Made by a program: the position numbers and the translations under genes. Positions 28,701-36,617 of a stretch of 64,000 nucleotides of DNA are shown piece by piece (the stretch's first letter is position 1; every line of letters starts with the position of its first letter). This stretch comes from Streptomyces sp. 846.5. GTDB taxonomy: Bacteria; Actinomycetota; Actinomycetes; Streptomycetales; Streptomycetaceae. The stretch lies in contig NZ_SOBN01000002.1 in the NCBI RefSeq assembly GCF_004365705.1, forward strand, positions 744,001 to 808,000, written 5' to 3'. The notes below the pieces were generated by a model, which was not told where the DNA came from, ran no database searches, and was given only the letters and a program-made list of their open reading frames with translations.

Positions 28701-29770
28701 CCGTCGGTGAGCGCGGCCGGCGACCAGCCGCAGCAGGTGGTCGTGTCCAGCGCGGTGACCGGCTTGCCCTGGGCCAGGCTCAGCGGGTGGGCGGACGGCG
28801 CGACCGCATGCGCGAGGGCCCAGGAGCTGTCGTCCAGTCCAGCGGTGTCCCAGCCTGCGACGGCCTTGCGGGCGTCATAGGTCTCGCCGAGGTAGAAGTC
28901 CTCGCCGGTGACCGGCCCCGCCGTGGTCCGCCAGCTGGGATCGGTGCCGAAGGCGGCCTTGGTCCCGTCGGTGTAGGTGACGTCGAGCTGCGCCACCAGG
29001 GTCGGCTGGCCGCTGAACTGCCCCTTGCCGGCCATGAACGCCAGCGCGTTGCCGCCCTGGCGCAGCAGCGAGGTGACATCGAGGTCCCGGTACAGCACGC
29101 GGGACGCGTAGTCGGTGACGGAGGAGTCCAGGACCTCGGCCGGTTCGACCCGCGACCCGTTGAGATGGGGCTCGACCAGCCCCTTCGCGGCGAAGTAGAG
29201 GCGTGCCCGGGCGACGGGCTTGGTGACGGTGAAGTCGCCGCGGACCAGGGCGCCGTCGCCGACCTGCAGCCACCAGGCCGACCAGTCCGCCGGGTCCAGC
29301 AGCCCGGTGTCGAACGAGGCGGGCGCCGACCAGGGGGAGGCCTCGCCCTGGCGGTTCCAGGTCCGCACCGACCAGCTGTAGGTCCGGTCGCCGACCAGGG
29401 CCGGACCGGCGTAGCCGACGTCGGTCGAGTTCGGCGACGCCACCCGGCCCGAGTCCCAGGCGCGCGCGGAGCCGGTGCTGCCGAGCCGGATCTCGTACCC
29501 GGTCTGGCTCTGCGCCCGGGCGGTGTCGTGCAGGACCCAGGAGAGGGCCGGCCGGGCCTCACCGGCCGGCAGTCCGGGGCCTTGGCCGTCGACCTTGAGG
29601 TCCGTCGGGGCGAGAGCGCTGCCGGAGGCGCCCGGCGGATGCTGGGCGGCGGCCGAGGCGAGAGTAGGCAGGGCGGTGGGTACGGCCAGCACGGCCGCGA
29701 CGACCGCGGCGGTCGCGATCATGCGCGGGCGGCGGCCTCGTGGAAATCTGGGCCAGGTCAGGTACGTCAC
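25781..29770 (-). CDS. Secreted GH78 alpha-L-rhamnosidase, multi-domain
   Basis: Releases L-rhamnose from glycosides outside the cell. The 1329-residue protein has a signal peptide (about 1-41), an N-terminal fibronectin-like and beta-sandwich region, and a discoidin-like insert at about 335-490 (WVQTDLGADQSIRQIRLFPA...). The GH78 (alpha/alpha)6 barrel has the acid motif DCPTREKHGWLGDA (E667 is the likely general acid). A C-terminal NEW3/NPCBM-associated domain and a second F5/8C-like module (last 140 residues) resemble the tail of the next enzyme. The GTG start has AAGGAG upstream. A rhamnose-operator match at 29808-29819 lies 38 bp before the start. It is the last gene of the minus-strand rhamnose locus. 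Confidence 0.92.
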   Translation of the reverse strand: MTYLTWPRFPRGRRPRMIATAAVVAAVLAVPTALPTLASAAAQHPPGASGSALAPTDLKVDGQGPGLPAGEARPALSWVLHDTARAQSQTGYEIRLGSTGSARAWDSGRVASPNSTDVGYAGPALVGDRTYSWSVRTWNRQGEASPWSAPASFDTGLLDPADWSAWWLQVGDGALVRGDFTVTKPVARARLYFAAKGLVEPHLNGSRVEPAEVLDSSVTDYASRVLYRDLDVTSLLRQGGNALAFMAGKGQFSGQPTLVAQLDVTYTDGTKAAFGTDPSWRTTAGPVTGEDFYLGETYDARKAVAGWDTAGLDDSSWALAHAVAPSAHPLSLAQGKPVTALDTTTCCGWSPAALTDGVDGSADGSEGCHSAIESTADTIKWVQTDLGADQSIRQIRLFPARPTNDPAGDFPAAGFPVRYLVQVSDDPTFATATTVADRTGADQPSPGTSPVVLDAKATGRYVRVTATRLRCIGTSCTFRLAELGVYGAHPAVGWSAVTRLQADTTPPTRIVKTLTPVQETRPAAGKRVYDFGQNFTGWVTVTATQPAGTTVNIKKGEILDPTGEVTTSNISFSAGDPPRQTDHYTFAGSGTETYAPRFNYSGFRYAELTGLPDGAAVTVTAQEVHTNVATTGTFTSSDALLNSIQGAVAQTQLNDLQSIPLDCPTREKHGWLGDAADSDAEAMSNYDMQSFYAKWLGDVVTSLNPDGSIPSVAPTNGSTGWATDPAWGTAYPQIIWDSYTQYGSKQPITANYQHVKAWVDYLGTISDADHIVVNAPTSWADDWVATVSTPHDYFQTGFYYLDAQLLARMAAVVGNRADAATYGALAAQIAAGFTKRYLDTATGVYGTGTQLSYAMPLVLGIVPAGREQATVDRLVQDIAAHDDHLTTGFVGTTLVFQALGAYGRNDVALAVAERTDYPSFGYMLSQGPGTIWEKWVDSSAPDGTSSKDHIGLGGSIGQWFYQQLAGIQPGGTGSGYRSLTLAPSVVGALTSASAQQQTVRGTVVSSWQRDGSTLTYHAVVPVGSTATIRLPLLGGAKSTVSEGGRTVYAAGHREQADPGLAVGRADDQTLTLTAGSGDYTFTVTPPRTTFTRLAVTVSQPAPVTAGASGDVTAVVEGRSTGAGSASVGTNLPNGWTATATPAQIPLTPATTEVRTTIGVTVPADAAGGVYPVTVQVRAPDGTVATAAAQVLVFGRWPAGTTAAASSEHAPNVVNGATRTYYAANAIDGDLSTFWNDDTQGQLPDTLTVTTPSPVPLNGVGFASNPDGVPTAFSVQTWDGSQWVTQAEVSGNSALYRWIPFPGEVTTTQVRLVVTADQDGSFTRVGELAP

Positions 29771-29807
29771 GGAGGCTGTTCTCCTTGTCGCTGAGTGGCT
29801 GCGGGGG

Positions 29808-29819
29808 TATAACGTTTCA
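29808..29819. promoter_or_regulatory. Rhamnose-locus operator (10/12 match) upstream of GH78 gene 1
   Basis: TATAACGTTTCA matches the locus consensus TGAAACGTTTCA at 10 of 12 positions, with the right half perfect. It lies 38 bp upstream of the start codon, nearly the same distance as at the other two best-placed sites. Confidence 0.6.
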
Positions 29820-29874
29820 AATCAATGGCTGCGCATATCCGATGAATTGCGCAGCCTCGACGGATTTCCGGAAA

Positions 29875-32640
29875 CTACGGAGTGAGTTCGGCGACCCTGG
29901 TGAAATTGCCGTTCTGTGTCTGCGAAGCAGTGACGACCAGACGGACCTGTGAGGTGGTGACCGGGGCGTCGAAGGGGATCCACCGGTCCAGCGCGGTGTT
30001 GCCGGTCACCTGCGCCCGGGTGGTCCAGGCGGTGCCGTCCCAGGTCTGGACGGTGAAGTCGGTGGGCACGCCGTCGACGATGGAGGCGAAGCCGACCCCG
30101 TGCAGGGTGACCGGTGCGGGCGCGGTGACGGTGAGCGTGTCCGGGAACTGGCCGGGGGTGTCGTCGTTCCAGAAGGTGACGAGATCGCCGTCGACCGCGT
30201 TGGCCGCGTCGTAGGTGCGCGTCTGTCCGTTGAAGACATTGGGGGCGTGCGCGCTGGACGCGTCGGCGGTGGTGCCCTTCGGCCAGCTGCCGAACACCAG
30301 GACCGGTGTGCTGAGCTGCGCACTGATGCGCCCGGCCGTGGCGGTGACGTCGACGGACTGCGGGCCGCCCGCGGCGTCGACCGGGGCGTGCAGGGTCAGC
30401 TGGACGACGGTGTCGGTCGGCCCGTCCCGGGTGTCGAGGGTGAAGCCCGCCGGGTCGGCGGTCCACCCCGCCGGCAGCTTCGCGGTGACCTGGCCGTGCA
30501 GGACGGTGTCGCCCTGGGCGCTGACCGTGACCGGGAGCGTCACGGTGTGGCCGGCCTGGAGCGGGGCCGTCGAGGTGGAGGTGGCGGCCACGCCGATGGT
30601 GGTGGGGACCGAGCCCACCGCCTGGCTGCGGATGGTCGCCCGGGCCGGGACGCCGTGCAGGACGACGTAGCCGTCCACCAGGTGCGCGCCGTAGCCGAAC
30701 GCCGTCCGGCCGTTCCAGATCCGCTTGCCGTTGACGGTCACCCGGGTGGCGGCGCCGAAGGTGGGCACGTCCACCTCGTCGACGGCCGCGGTCGGGGCGT
30801 CGACCTGCTCGGTGAAGCTGCGGTGGGCGACGTCGTGCTGCCAGGCGAGCCTGATGTCGCCCAGCGGCGTCCTCAACGAGCCCTGGGCGTCGGCGAGGTC
30901 GCCGGGCTGCGGCTTCAGGGCGTAGCCGCCGGTGACCGACTGCGGACTGATGCCCAGCACCTCGAAGGTCAGCGCCGAGGTGGGGCCGGTGGCCCAGCCG
31001 TGCGAGGCGCTCATGTAGGCGCCGCCGTAGCCGAACTGACCGTTCGCCAGATAGCCCTCCCAGAAGGTGCTGCCGGTGCCGAGCGGGGAGTTGAGCATGT
31101 AGCCCCACTCGCGGCGGATCAGGTCCAGCGCCCGGGTGGCGTCGCCGGCCCGCAGGTGGGCCTGGATCTCCATCGAACCCGGGAAGGTGGCGATCTCCGA
31201 GCCCTTCTCGGGGGTCGTCGCGCCGTAGGCGTTCCAGTCGGTGCTGAGCGAGGCGCTGACCCGCTTGGCCCGGTCGGCGGACGCCAGCCCGAACCAGACG
31301 GCGGCCGAGTTGCCGTCCTGCGGATGCAGGTCACTGGTCGGATTGTCGCGGTACTCCCCCGCCGCGTCGTCCCAGAGCAGCGTGTTGACGGCCGTTGTGA
31401 CGGTGTCCGCGGCAGCCTTCCAGGCCGTCGCGGCGGCCTGGTCGCCCTCGGCGGCCGCCAGCGCGGCGCCGGTGGTCAGGGCTTGCCGGAGCAGCGCATT
31501 GGCCTCGATGTTCTCGCCGCCCTGGTCGCTGCGGGCCCAGTCGGCGGTGCCGGTGACCGACATCAGCCCGTCCGGCTGCACCTTGGCGAGCGAGAAGGCC
31601 AGCGCGCGCCGGTAGTTGGACCACTCGCTGTCCAGCCAGGCCTTGTCGTGCGAGTACTGGAAGTAGTCGGCCGTGCCGATCAGGGTCCACAGGTGGTAGG
31701 TGTCCGAGCCGAAGAAGTTCACCTGCGGTCCGGCGAAGGGGAGTTCGCCGGAGCCGGCCTGGTGCTGGTAGAGCGTGGTCAGCGCGTTGCGGGTGGGGGT
31801 GAGGTCGCCCAGTGAGGCGTACTCGGTGGGCAGGGACACACCCAGGTCGCCGGGCCACACCGTGCGGTCCCGCTTGGCGCCGTCGACCAGCACGGTGTCG
31901 CCGGCGCCCACGGTTCCGCTGTTGTTCCAGCCGCCGGCCGGCGGCCCCCAGACCCGCCCGGTGGTGGGGGCGATGGTGTTGGTCTGCACGGTGTAGGCGC
32001 CGGCGTACCAGATCCGGTTGAGCAGGGGGTCGCTGGAGTAGAAGTAGTTGTCGTAGTCGCGCAGGTTCGCCATGGTGGGCGCGAAGCTGATCGCGAGCGA
32101 GACCTGGTCGAGGGAGATCGGGCCGTCGGAGGCGGCGAACAGCGTCAGATAGCGGAATCCGCCGCGCAGCGAGGCCTGCGGCGCGGTCCACACCGATCCG
32201 GGCGTGACGTCCGCGTAGATCGCGCCGTCGCTGCCGGAGCCGCCGTTGCTGGCATCGCTGTCCGGGCCGATGTACTGCGAGGACTCGCTGAACGCGAGCC
32301 CCAGCCGCTGCCCGGCCGCCCCGGCGCCTGCTCCGGTGAAGTGCAGGCTGATCAGTCCGCCGACCTCTTTGCCGAAGTCCAGGGTGATCGAGGAGCCGGC
32401 CCCGGTCAGCGTCACCGGTCGGCCGTGCAGGACGGCGAAGGCGCCGCTCACCGTGCCCGTGGTGCGGGTCACCCGGACCGGGGTGACGGTGCGGCTCGCC
32501 GGGGCGAGGTTGTAGGCGTCCCAGGGATGGGCCGCGGGAGCGGCGGTGGCCTCGGCACTGGCCATCGGCAGCGCCGCGGCGGCCAGGCCTGCCAGGGCGA
32601 CGGCGAGGGCGATGCGACGTTTCCCGTTCGGATTCGGCAT
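29875..32640 (-). CDS. Secreted alpha-L-rhamnosidase, GH78-like, with C-terminal binding module
   Basis: A second exported rhamnosidase of 921 residues. The signal peptide is about residues 1-34. A beta-sandwich domain is followed by the six-hairpin barrel with the GH78-type segment VDGAKRDRTVWPGDLG and later GSTFWEGYL and ASHGWATGPTS. The last 240 residues (a NEW3-like domain, then a module starting SSAHAPNVFNGQTRTYDAAN) are closely similar to the end of the neighbouring rhamnosidase, a shared tail. It has its own perfect operator at 32681-32692. Two different catalytic architectures suggest that the locus handles more than one rhamnosyl linkage. Confidence 0.9.
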   Translation of the reverse strand: MPNPNGKRRIALAVALAGLAAAALPMASAEATAAPAAHPWDAYNLAPASRTVTPVRVTRTTGTVSGAFAVLHGRPVTLTGAGSSITLDFGKEVGGLISLHFTGAGAGAAGQRLGLAFSESSQYIGPDSDASNGGSGSDGAIYADVTPGSVWTAPQASLRGGFRYLTLFAASDGPISLDQVSLAISFAPTMANLRDYDNYFYSSDPLLNRIWYAGAYTVQTNTIAPTTGRVWGPPAGGWNNSGTVGAGDTVLVDGAKRDRTVWPGDLGVSLPTEYASLGDLTPTRNALTTLYQHQAGSGELPFAGPQVNFFGSDTYHLWTLIGTADYFQYSHDKAWLDSEWSNYRRALAFSLAKVQPDGLMSVTGTADWARSDQGGENIEANALLRQALTTGAALAAAEGDQAAATAWKAAADTVTTAVNTLLWDDAAGEYRDNPTSDLHPQDGNSAAVWFGLASADRAKRVSASLSTDWNAYGATTPEKGSEIATFPGSMEIQAHLRAGDATRALDLIRREWGYMLNSPLGTGSTFWEGYLANGQFGYGGAYMSASHGWATGPTSALTFEVLGISPQSVTGGYALKPQPGDLADAQGSLRTPLGDIRLAWQHDVAHRSFTEQVDAPTAAVDEVDVPTFGAATRVTVNGKRIWNGRTAFGYGAHLVDGYVVLHGVPARATIRSQAVGSVPTTIGVAATSTSTAPLQAGHTVTLPVTVSAQGDTVLHGQVTAKLPAGWTADPAGFTLDTRDGPTDTVVQLTLHAPVDAAGGPQSVDVTATAGRISAQLSTPVLVFGSWPKGTTADASSAHAPNVFNGQTRTYDAANAVDGDLVTFWNDDTPGQFPDTLTVTAPAPVTLHGVGFASIVDGVPTDFTVQTWDGTAWTTRAQVTGNTALDRWIPFDAPVTTSQVRLVVTASQTQNGNFTRVAELTP

Positions 32641-32679
32641 AAGTGCTTCTCCAGACTGGGCGCGCTGATGAAAAAGAGT

Positions 32680-32693
32680 ATGAAACGTTTCAT
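32680..32693. promoter_or_regulatory. Rhamnose-locus operator, perfect palindrome
   Basis: ATGAAACGTTTCAT is a perfect 14-bp palindrome centred on CG, 40 bp upstream of the GH78-like gene start at 32640. It is the best copy of the motif found repeatedly in this locus and nowhere else that I noticed in the window. The CG-centred palindrome is the classical LacI-family form. Confidence 0.8.
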
Positions 32694-32771
32694 TTACGTT
32701 ACACGGAGGAAACCTATGAGAGGACCCTGTGAGGCGTCAATAGATTGGACGTGACCCGCGGAACGCGATCG

Positions 32772-33800
32772 TCAGGACGGCCGACGCTGGGTCAGCGAGG
32801 AGCTGCGCACCACGAGTTCCGGCTGCAGCACCACCCGCTGGTGCCGGTGCTTGCCGGCCTCGTCGTCGGTCTCCTCCAGCAACAGTTCGGCGGCCATCGC
32901 GCCCATGGTGAGGGCCGGCTGCCGGACCGAGGTGAGCGGGACCGCCGCGGCGGCGGCGAACTCGATGTCGTCGTAGCCGACGATGGCCAGCTCCCCCGGC
33001 ACGCTGACGCCGGCCGCGTAGAGGGCCTGCAGCACGCCCAGGGCCAGCAGGTCGTTGGCGCAGAACACAGCGGTGGGCCGGCTGGTGAGCCCGAGCAGCC
33101 TGGCGCCCGCGTCCCGTCCGGCCGCCACGTTCAGGCCCTCGGTCGGCAGGTCCTGCAAGGCGTCGGCGGGCAGGCCCGCCTCCGCGAGCGCGGCCAGCGC
33201 GCCCAGCCGGCGGTCCTTGATCTGCTGCAGATGGCCGGGGCCGCTGACATAGGCGATGGAGCGGTGCCCCTCGGCCAGCAGGTGCCGGACCGCGAGGGTT
33301 CCGCCGGCCACGTCGTCCACCGAGACCGAGCACTCGGACGAGCCGGCCGCCACCCGGTCCACCAGCACGAAGGGGATGCGGTGGCGGCGGAAGGAGTCCA
33401 GGTTGCGTCCGGTGGCGTCGGCGGGCGTCAGCAGCACGCCGCGGACCCGCTGCTCGGCGAAGAGGGAGAGGTACTCGGCCTCCTCGGCGGCGCTCTGGCC
33501 GCTGTTGCACACCATCACCCCGAGCCCGGCCGCGCGCGCGGCCCGCTCGGCGCCGCGCGCCACATCCACGAAGAAGGGGTTGCCCATGTCCAGGACCAGC
33601 AGCGCCATGATCCGGCTCTGGCCCGCCCGCAGCTGCCGGGCGGACTCGCTGCGGACATAGCCCAGGCGTTCGATCACGGCCTGCACCCGGAACCGCGTCT
33701 CCTCGGAGACCATGTCGGGCCGGTTGATCACGTTGGACACCGTGCCCACCGAGACCCCGGCCTGCCGGGCCACGTCCTTGATACCCACCATCTGTGCCAC
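32772..33800 (-). CDS. LacI-family regulator of the rhamnose locus
   Basis: A LacI/GalR repressor of about 342 residues. The HTH MVGIKDVARQAGVSVGTVSN is followed by a hinge and a sugar-binding domain with PTAVFCANDLLALGVLQALY and AIVGYDDIEF. I chose the GTG ending at 33800 because AGGA lies seven bases upstream; an ATG at 33791 and a GTG at 33821 are alternatives. It lies between rhaM and a rhamnosidase gene, all on one strand, and the palindrome TGAAACGTTTCA recurs at the locus promoters, so this is the natural candidate for their repressor. The inducer is inferred to be L-rhamnose or a derivative. Confidence 0.9.
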   Translation of the reverse strand: MAQMVGIKDVARQAGVSVGTVSNVINRPDMVSEETRFRVQAVIERLGYVRSESARQLRAGQSRIMALLVLDMGNPFFVDVARGAERAARAAGLGVMVCNSGQSAAEEAEYLSLFAEQRVRGVLLTPADATGRNLDSFRRHRIPFVLVDRVAAGSSECSVSVDDVAGGTLAVRHLLAEGHRSIAYVSGPGHLQQIKDRRLGALAALAEAGLPADALQDLPTEGLNVAAGRDAGARLLGLTSRPTAVFCANDLLALGVLQALYAAGVSVPGELAIVGYDDIEFAAAAAVPLTSVRQPALTMGAMAAELLLEETDDEAGKHRHQRVVLQPELVVRSSSLTQRRPS

Positions 33801-33901
33801 GCGCCCGTCCTGCCGCCTCACGCCGACACCGGAGGGATTGGGACCTCCGGTGACTGCTCATCGTATGGGGTCACGCCCGCGTCCGAGCGCCGAGCCGTGC
33901 C

Positions 33902-34246
33902 TCAGGCCAGGTGGAACACCTCGGTCAGCGGACGCATGGCCTCGTCCGGCGCCACTCCGTCCAGCGAGCCGTCAGGCGAATCGTCAGGGGCCTCGAAGCA
34001 CTCGGCCATCTCCGCCTGCCAGCGGGCGTTCACCCCGGTGGCGGCCATCGCCGCGCGGGCCCGCTCGAAGTCCTCGGTCTCCAGGTAGCCGACCAGGACG
34101 CCGTCCTCGCGCAGGAACAGCGAGTAGTTCCCCCATCCGGCCGCGGTCAGTGCGGCGCGCATCTCGGGCCACACCGCCCGGTGCCGGTCACGGTACTCGT
34201 CCAGCCGGTCCTGGCGGACCTTCAACAGAAAGCAGACACGTTGCAC
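33902..34246 (-). CDS. rhaM: L-rhamnose mutarotase
   Basis: Interconverts alpha and beta anomers of L-rhamnose so that the isomerase receives its preferred form. The 114-residue alpha/beta barrel monomer has the family pattern RVCFLLKVRQDRLDEYRDRHRAVWPEM (the His is catalytic in the family) and GYLETEDFERARAAMA. The loop after AECFEAPDD contains about ten extra residues (SPDGSLDGVAPDE) compared with the usual 104-residue enzyme. It follows rhaS with a 78-bp gap and probably belongs to the rhaTPQSM operon. Confidence 0.93.
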   Translation of the reverse strand: MQRVCFLLKVRQDRLDEYRDRHRAVWPEMRAALTAAGWGNYSLFLREDGVLVGYLETEDFERARAAMAATGVNARWQAEMAECFEAPDDSPDGSLDGVAPDEAMRPLTEVFHLA

Positions 34247-34324
34247 AGCAGGCGGTCCTTCCCGTCACGGCCCGAGGACCGCCGCTGGGTGGAGCGGCGG
34301 TCCCGGGGCCGTGGGCGGCTGCGG

Positions 34325-35422
34325 TCAGAAGTTGAACTGGTCGATGTTGGCCGCGTTGAACACGGTCGGCTCGCCGAGCACCACCACGCCCTGCGCGCCG
34401 ATGGTGAAGGTGCCCAGGTCACCCGCCTTGAAGGTCTGCCCGGTGGCGCCGCTGATCTGTCCCGAGGCCAGCGCGGTGGCGGCGTAGGCGGCCAGGCTGC
34501 CCAGCTTGGCCGGGTCCCACAGCTCGAAGCCCTGGACGGTGCCGTTCTTGACGTAGGCGCGCATGTCGTTGGGAGTGCCCAGACCGGTCAGCATGACCTT
34601 GCCCTTGTACTTCGAGCCGGCCAGGTACTGGGCCGCGGCCTTGATGCCGACCGTGGTCGGGGAGATGATCCCCTTCAGGTTCGGGTACTGCTGCAGCAGT
34701 CCCTGGGTCTGCTGGAACGAGGTCTGCGCGTCGTCGTTGCCGTAGGCGACCTTGACCAGCTTCATCTTGGCGAACTGGGGCTTCTTCAGCTCGTCCTCCA
34801 TGAAGCCGATCCAGGTGTTCTGGTTGGTCGCGGTCTGCGCGGCCGACAGGATCGCGATGTCGCCGGTGTAGTTCAGCTGCTTGCCGAGCAGGTCGACCTC
34901 GCTGCGCCCCAGCGCCTCGGAGCTGGCCTGGGAGATGAACAGCTGCCGGCAGGCGGCGTCGGTGTCCGAGTCGTAGGTGACGACCTTGATGCCGTTGCTC
35001 ATGGCCTGCTTGAGCGCGGTGCACAGGGCGCCGGGGTCCTGGGCGGAGACCGCGATCGCGGACACCTTCTGCTGGGTGAGCGTGTTGACGTAGGAGACCT
35101 GGCCCGCGGTGTCGGTGCCGCTGCTGGTGCCGACCTCCTTGTAGCTCTCGCCGAGCGCGGTCAGCGCGGTCTTGCCGCCGTTGTCGGAGATGGTGAAGTA
35201 GGGGTTGTTCACCTGCTTGGGCAGGAAGGCGACGGTCAGCCCGGTCTTGGTGGCCGCGTTGGGGTCGGCGGAAGAAGCCGCGGCGGCGGCCGGGGCGGAG
35301 GAGGCCGCCTTGTCGGTCGAACTCTTGGTGGTGCCACCGCAGGCGCTGAGCCCCAGGGCGACAGTGGCGGTGACGGCCAGGGCGACGCCGAGACGGCCGG
35401 CGGGGGCGATTCTCTGGGTCAT
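34325..35422 (-). CDS. rhaS: Rhamnose ABC transporter substrate-binding lipoprotein
   Basis: A sugar-binding lipoprotein feeding the RhaPQT importer. The 365-residue protein has a lipoprotein signal with the lipobox LSAC (C28), an Ala/Ser-rich linker, then a periplasmic-binding-protein type I fold (LTVAFLPKQVNNPYFTISDNGGKTAL). It is third after the ATPase and permease genes in an operon whose order rhaT-rhaP-rhaQ-rhaS-rhaM matches known rhamnose uptake operons of rhizobia. Specificity for rhamnose is inferred from the locus. Confidence 0.92.
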   Translation of the reverse strand: MTQRIAPAGRLGVALAVTATVALGLSACGGTTKSSTDKAASSAPAAAAASSADPNAATKTGLTVAFLPKQVNNPYFTISDNGGKTALTALGESYKEVGTSSGTDTAGQVSYVNTLTQQKVSAIAVSAQDPGALCTALKQAMSNGIKVVTYDSDTDAACRQLFISQASSEALGRSEVDLLGKQLNYTGDIAILSAAQTATNQNTWIGFMEDELKKPQFAKMKLVKVAYGNDDAQTSFQQTQGLLQQYPNLKGIISPTTVGIKAAAQYLAGSKYKGKVMLTGLGTPNDMRAYVKNGTVQGFELWDPAKLGSLAAYAATALASGQISGATGQTFKAGDLGTFTIGAQGVVVLGEPTVFNAANIDQFNF

Positions 35423-35558
35423 GGCGGTGTTCCTCTCGCTGCTGTGGCAGCAGATGGGCAGGCTGAAGCCTGGGGGTGGGGTCGAGCCGATCGGGTGGGA
35501 GGACGGTGGGGGTGAGGACGGTGGGGGTGAGGACGGCGGAGGGAGGACGGCGCGGGAT

Positions 35559-36617
35559 CTAGGTGCGGCCGGCCGGTGCCGCCGCTGGAGCGGGCGCCGG
35601 GGCGGTGGTGAGGGTCCGTCGGCGGGCTCGGGCGACGGACAGCTGGCGGGCGACCCGGGGGCCGAGGACGGAGACCACCAGCAGCACGCCGGTGACCACG
35701 ATCTGGGACTGGGCCGAGACGTTGACCAGGCTCATCACGTTCTGCAGCGCCCCCAGCAGGAACACCCCGGCCACGGCGCCGCCCAGGGTCCCCCGCCCGC
35801 CGTCGAAGTCGATCCCGCCGAGCAGGACCGCGGCGACCACGGACAGTTCCAGACCGGTGGCGTTGTCGTAGCGGGCGCTGGCGTAGTGCAGCGCCCAGAA
35901 CACACCGGTCAGGGCGGAGACGAAGCCGGTGGCGACGAACATGGACAGCTTCAGCCGCTTGACCCGGACCCCGCTGAAGCGGGCCGCCTCCTCGGAGGCG
36001 CCCACCGCGAAGAGCGAGCGTCCGACCGGGGTGGCGTGCAGTACGACGGCCGCCAGCAGGAGCAGCACCGCCCAGGGGATCGCGGCGTAGGGGATGAAGG
36101 TTCCGGCGATCCGCCCGGAGCCGAAGTCCAGGTACTGCTGCGGGAAGTCGGTGACCGAGTTGGCCCCCAGCACGATCTGGGCGATGCCCCGGTAGGCGGC
36201 CAGGGTACCGATGGTGACGGCCAGTGAGGGCAGCCCGAGCCGGGTCACCAGCAGGCCGTTGACCAGCCCGCAGACGATGCCCAGCAGCAGGCAGATCGGG
36301 ATGATGGTCTCGATGGGGTAGCCGTCGTTCCACAGCGCGCCCATCACCGCACCGGACAGACCCGCGGTCGAACCGACCGAGAGGTCGATCTCCCCGCCGA
36401 CCACCAGCAGCGTCATCGGCAGCGCGATCATCGCGATCGGCAGGGTGTTGCCGATCAGGAAGGACAGGTTGAGGGCGTTCCCGAAGTTGTCCACGAAGGA
36501 GAACGAGCACACCAGCAGGACCAGCAGCAGGGCCCCGACGACGGTGTCCCAGCGGATCACGTCGCCCAAGCGGGCGGTGCGCAGTCGCGCGGTCGGCGAT
36601 GCGGTGGTGTCAGCCAT
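35559..36617 (-). CDS. rhaQ: Rhamnose ABC transporter permease
   Basis: One of two inner-membrane permeases (RbsC-like, BPD_transp_2) of the rhamnose importer. The 352-residue protein has about ten hydrophobic segments and the conserved VGGEIDLSVGSTAGLSGA and GTLAAYRGIAQIVLG blocks. Its start overlaps the end of the preceding permease gene by 8 bp, so the two are translationally coupled. The assignment of the names P and Q between the paralogues is by order only. Confidence 0.92.
   Translation of the reverse strand: MADTTASPTARLRTARLGDVIRWDTVVGALLLVLLVCSFSFVDNFGNALNLSFLIGNTLPIAMIALPMTLLVVGGEIDLSVGSTAGLSGAVMGALWNDGYPIETIIPICLLLGIVCGLVNGLLVTRLGLPSLAVTIGTLAAYRGIAQIVLGANSVTDFPQQYLDFGSGRIAGTFIPYAAIPWAVLLLLAAVVLHATPVGRSLFAVGASEEAARFSGVRVKRLKLSMFVATGFVSALTGVFWALHYASARYDNATGLELSVVAAVLLGGIDFDGGRGTLGGAVAGVFLLGALQNVMSLVNVSAQSQIVVTGVLLVVSVLGPRVARQLSVARARRRTLTTAPAPAPAAAPAGRT

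Noticed and set aside
26147..29794. Long plus-strand open frame antisense to the first GH78 gene
   Set aside because: Low-complexity Gly/Arg/Val translation with no domain, while the opposite strand encodes a full rhamnosidase.
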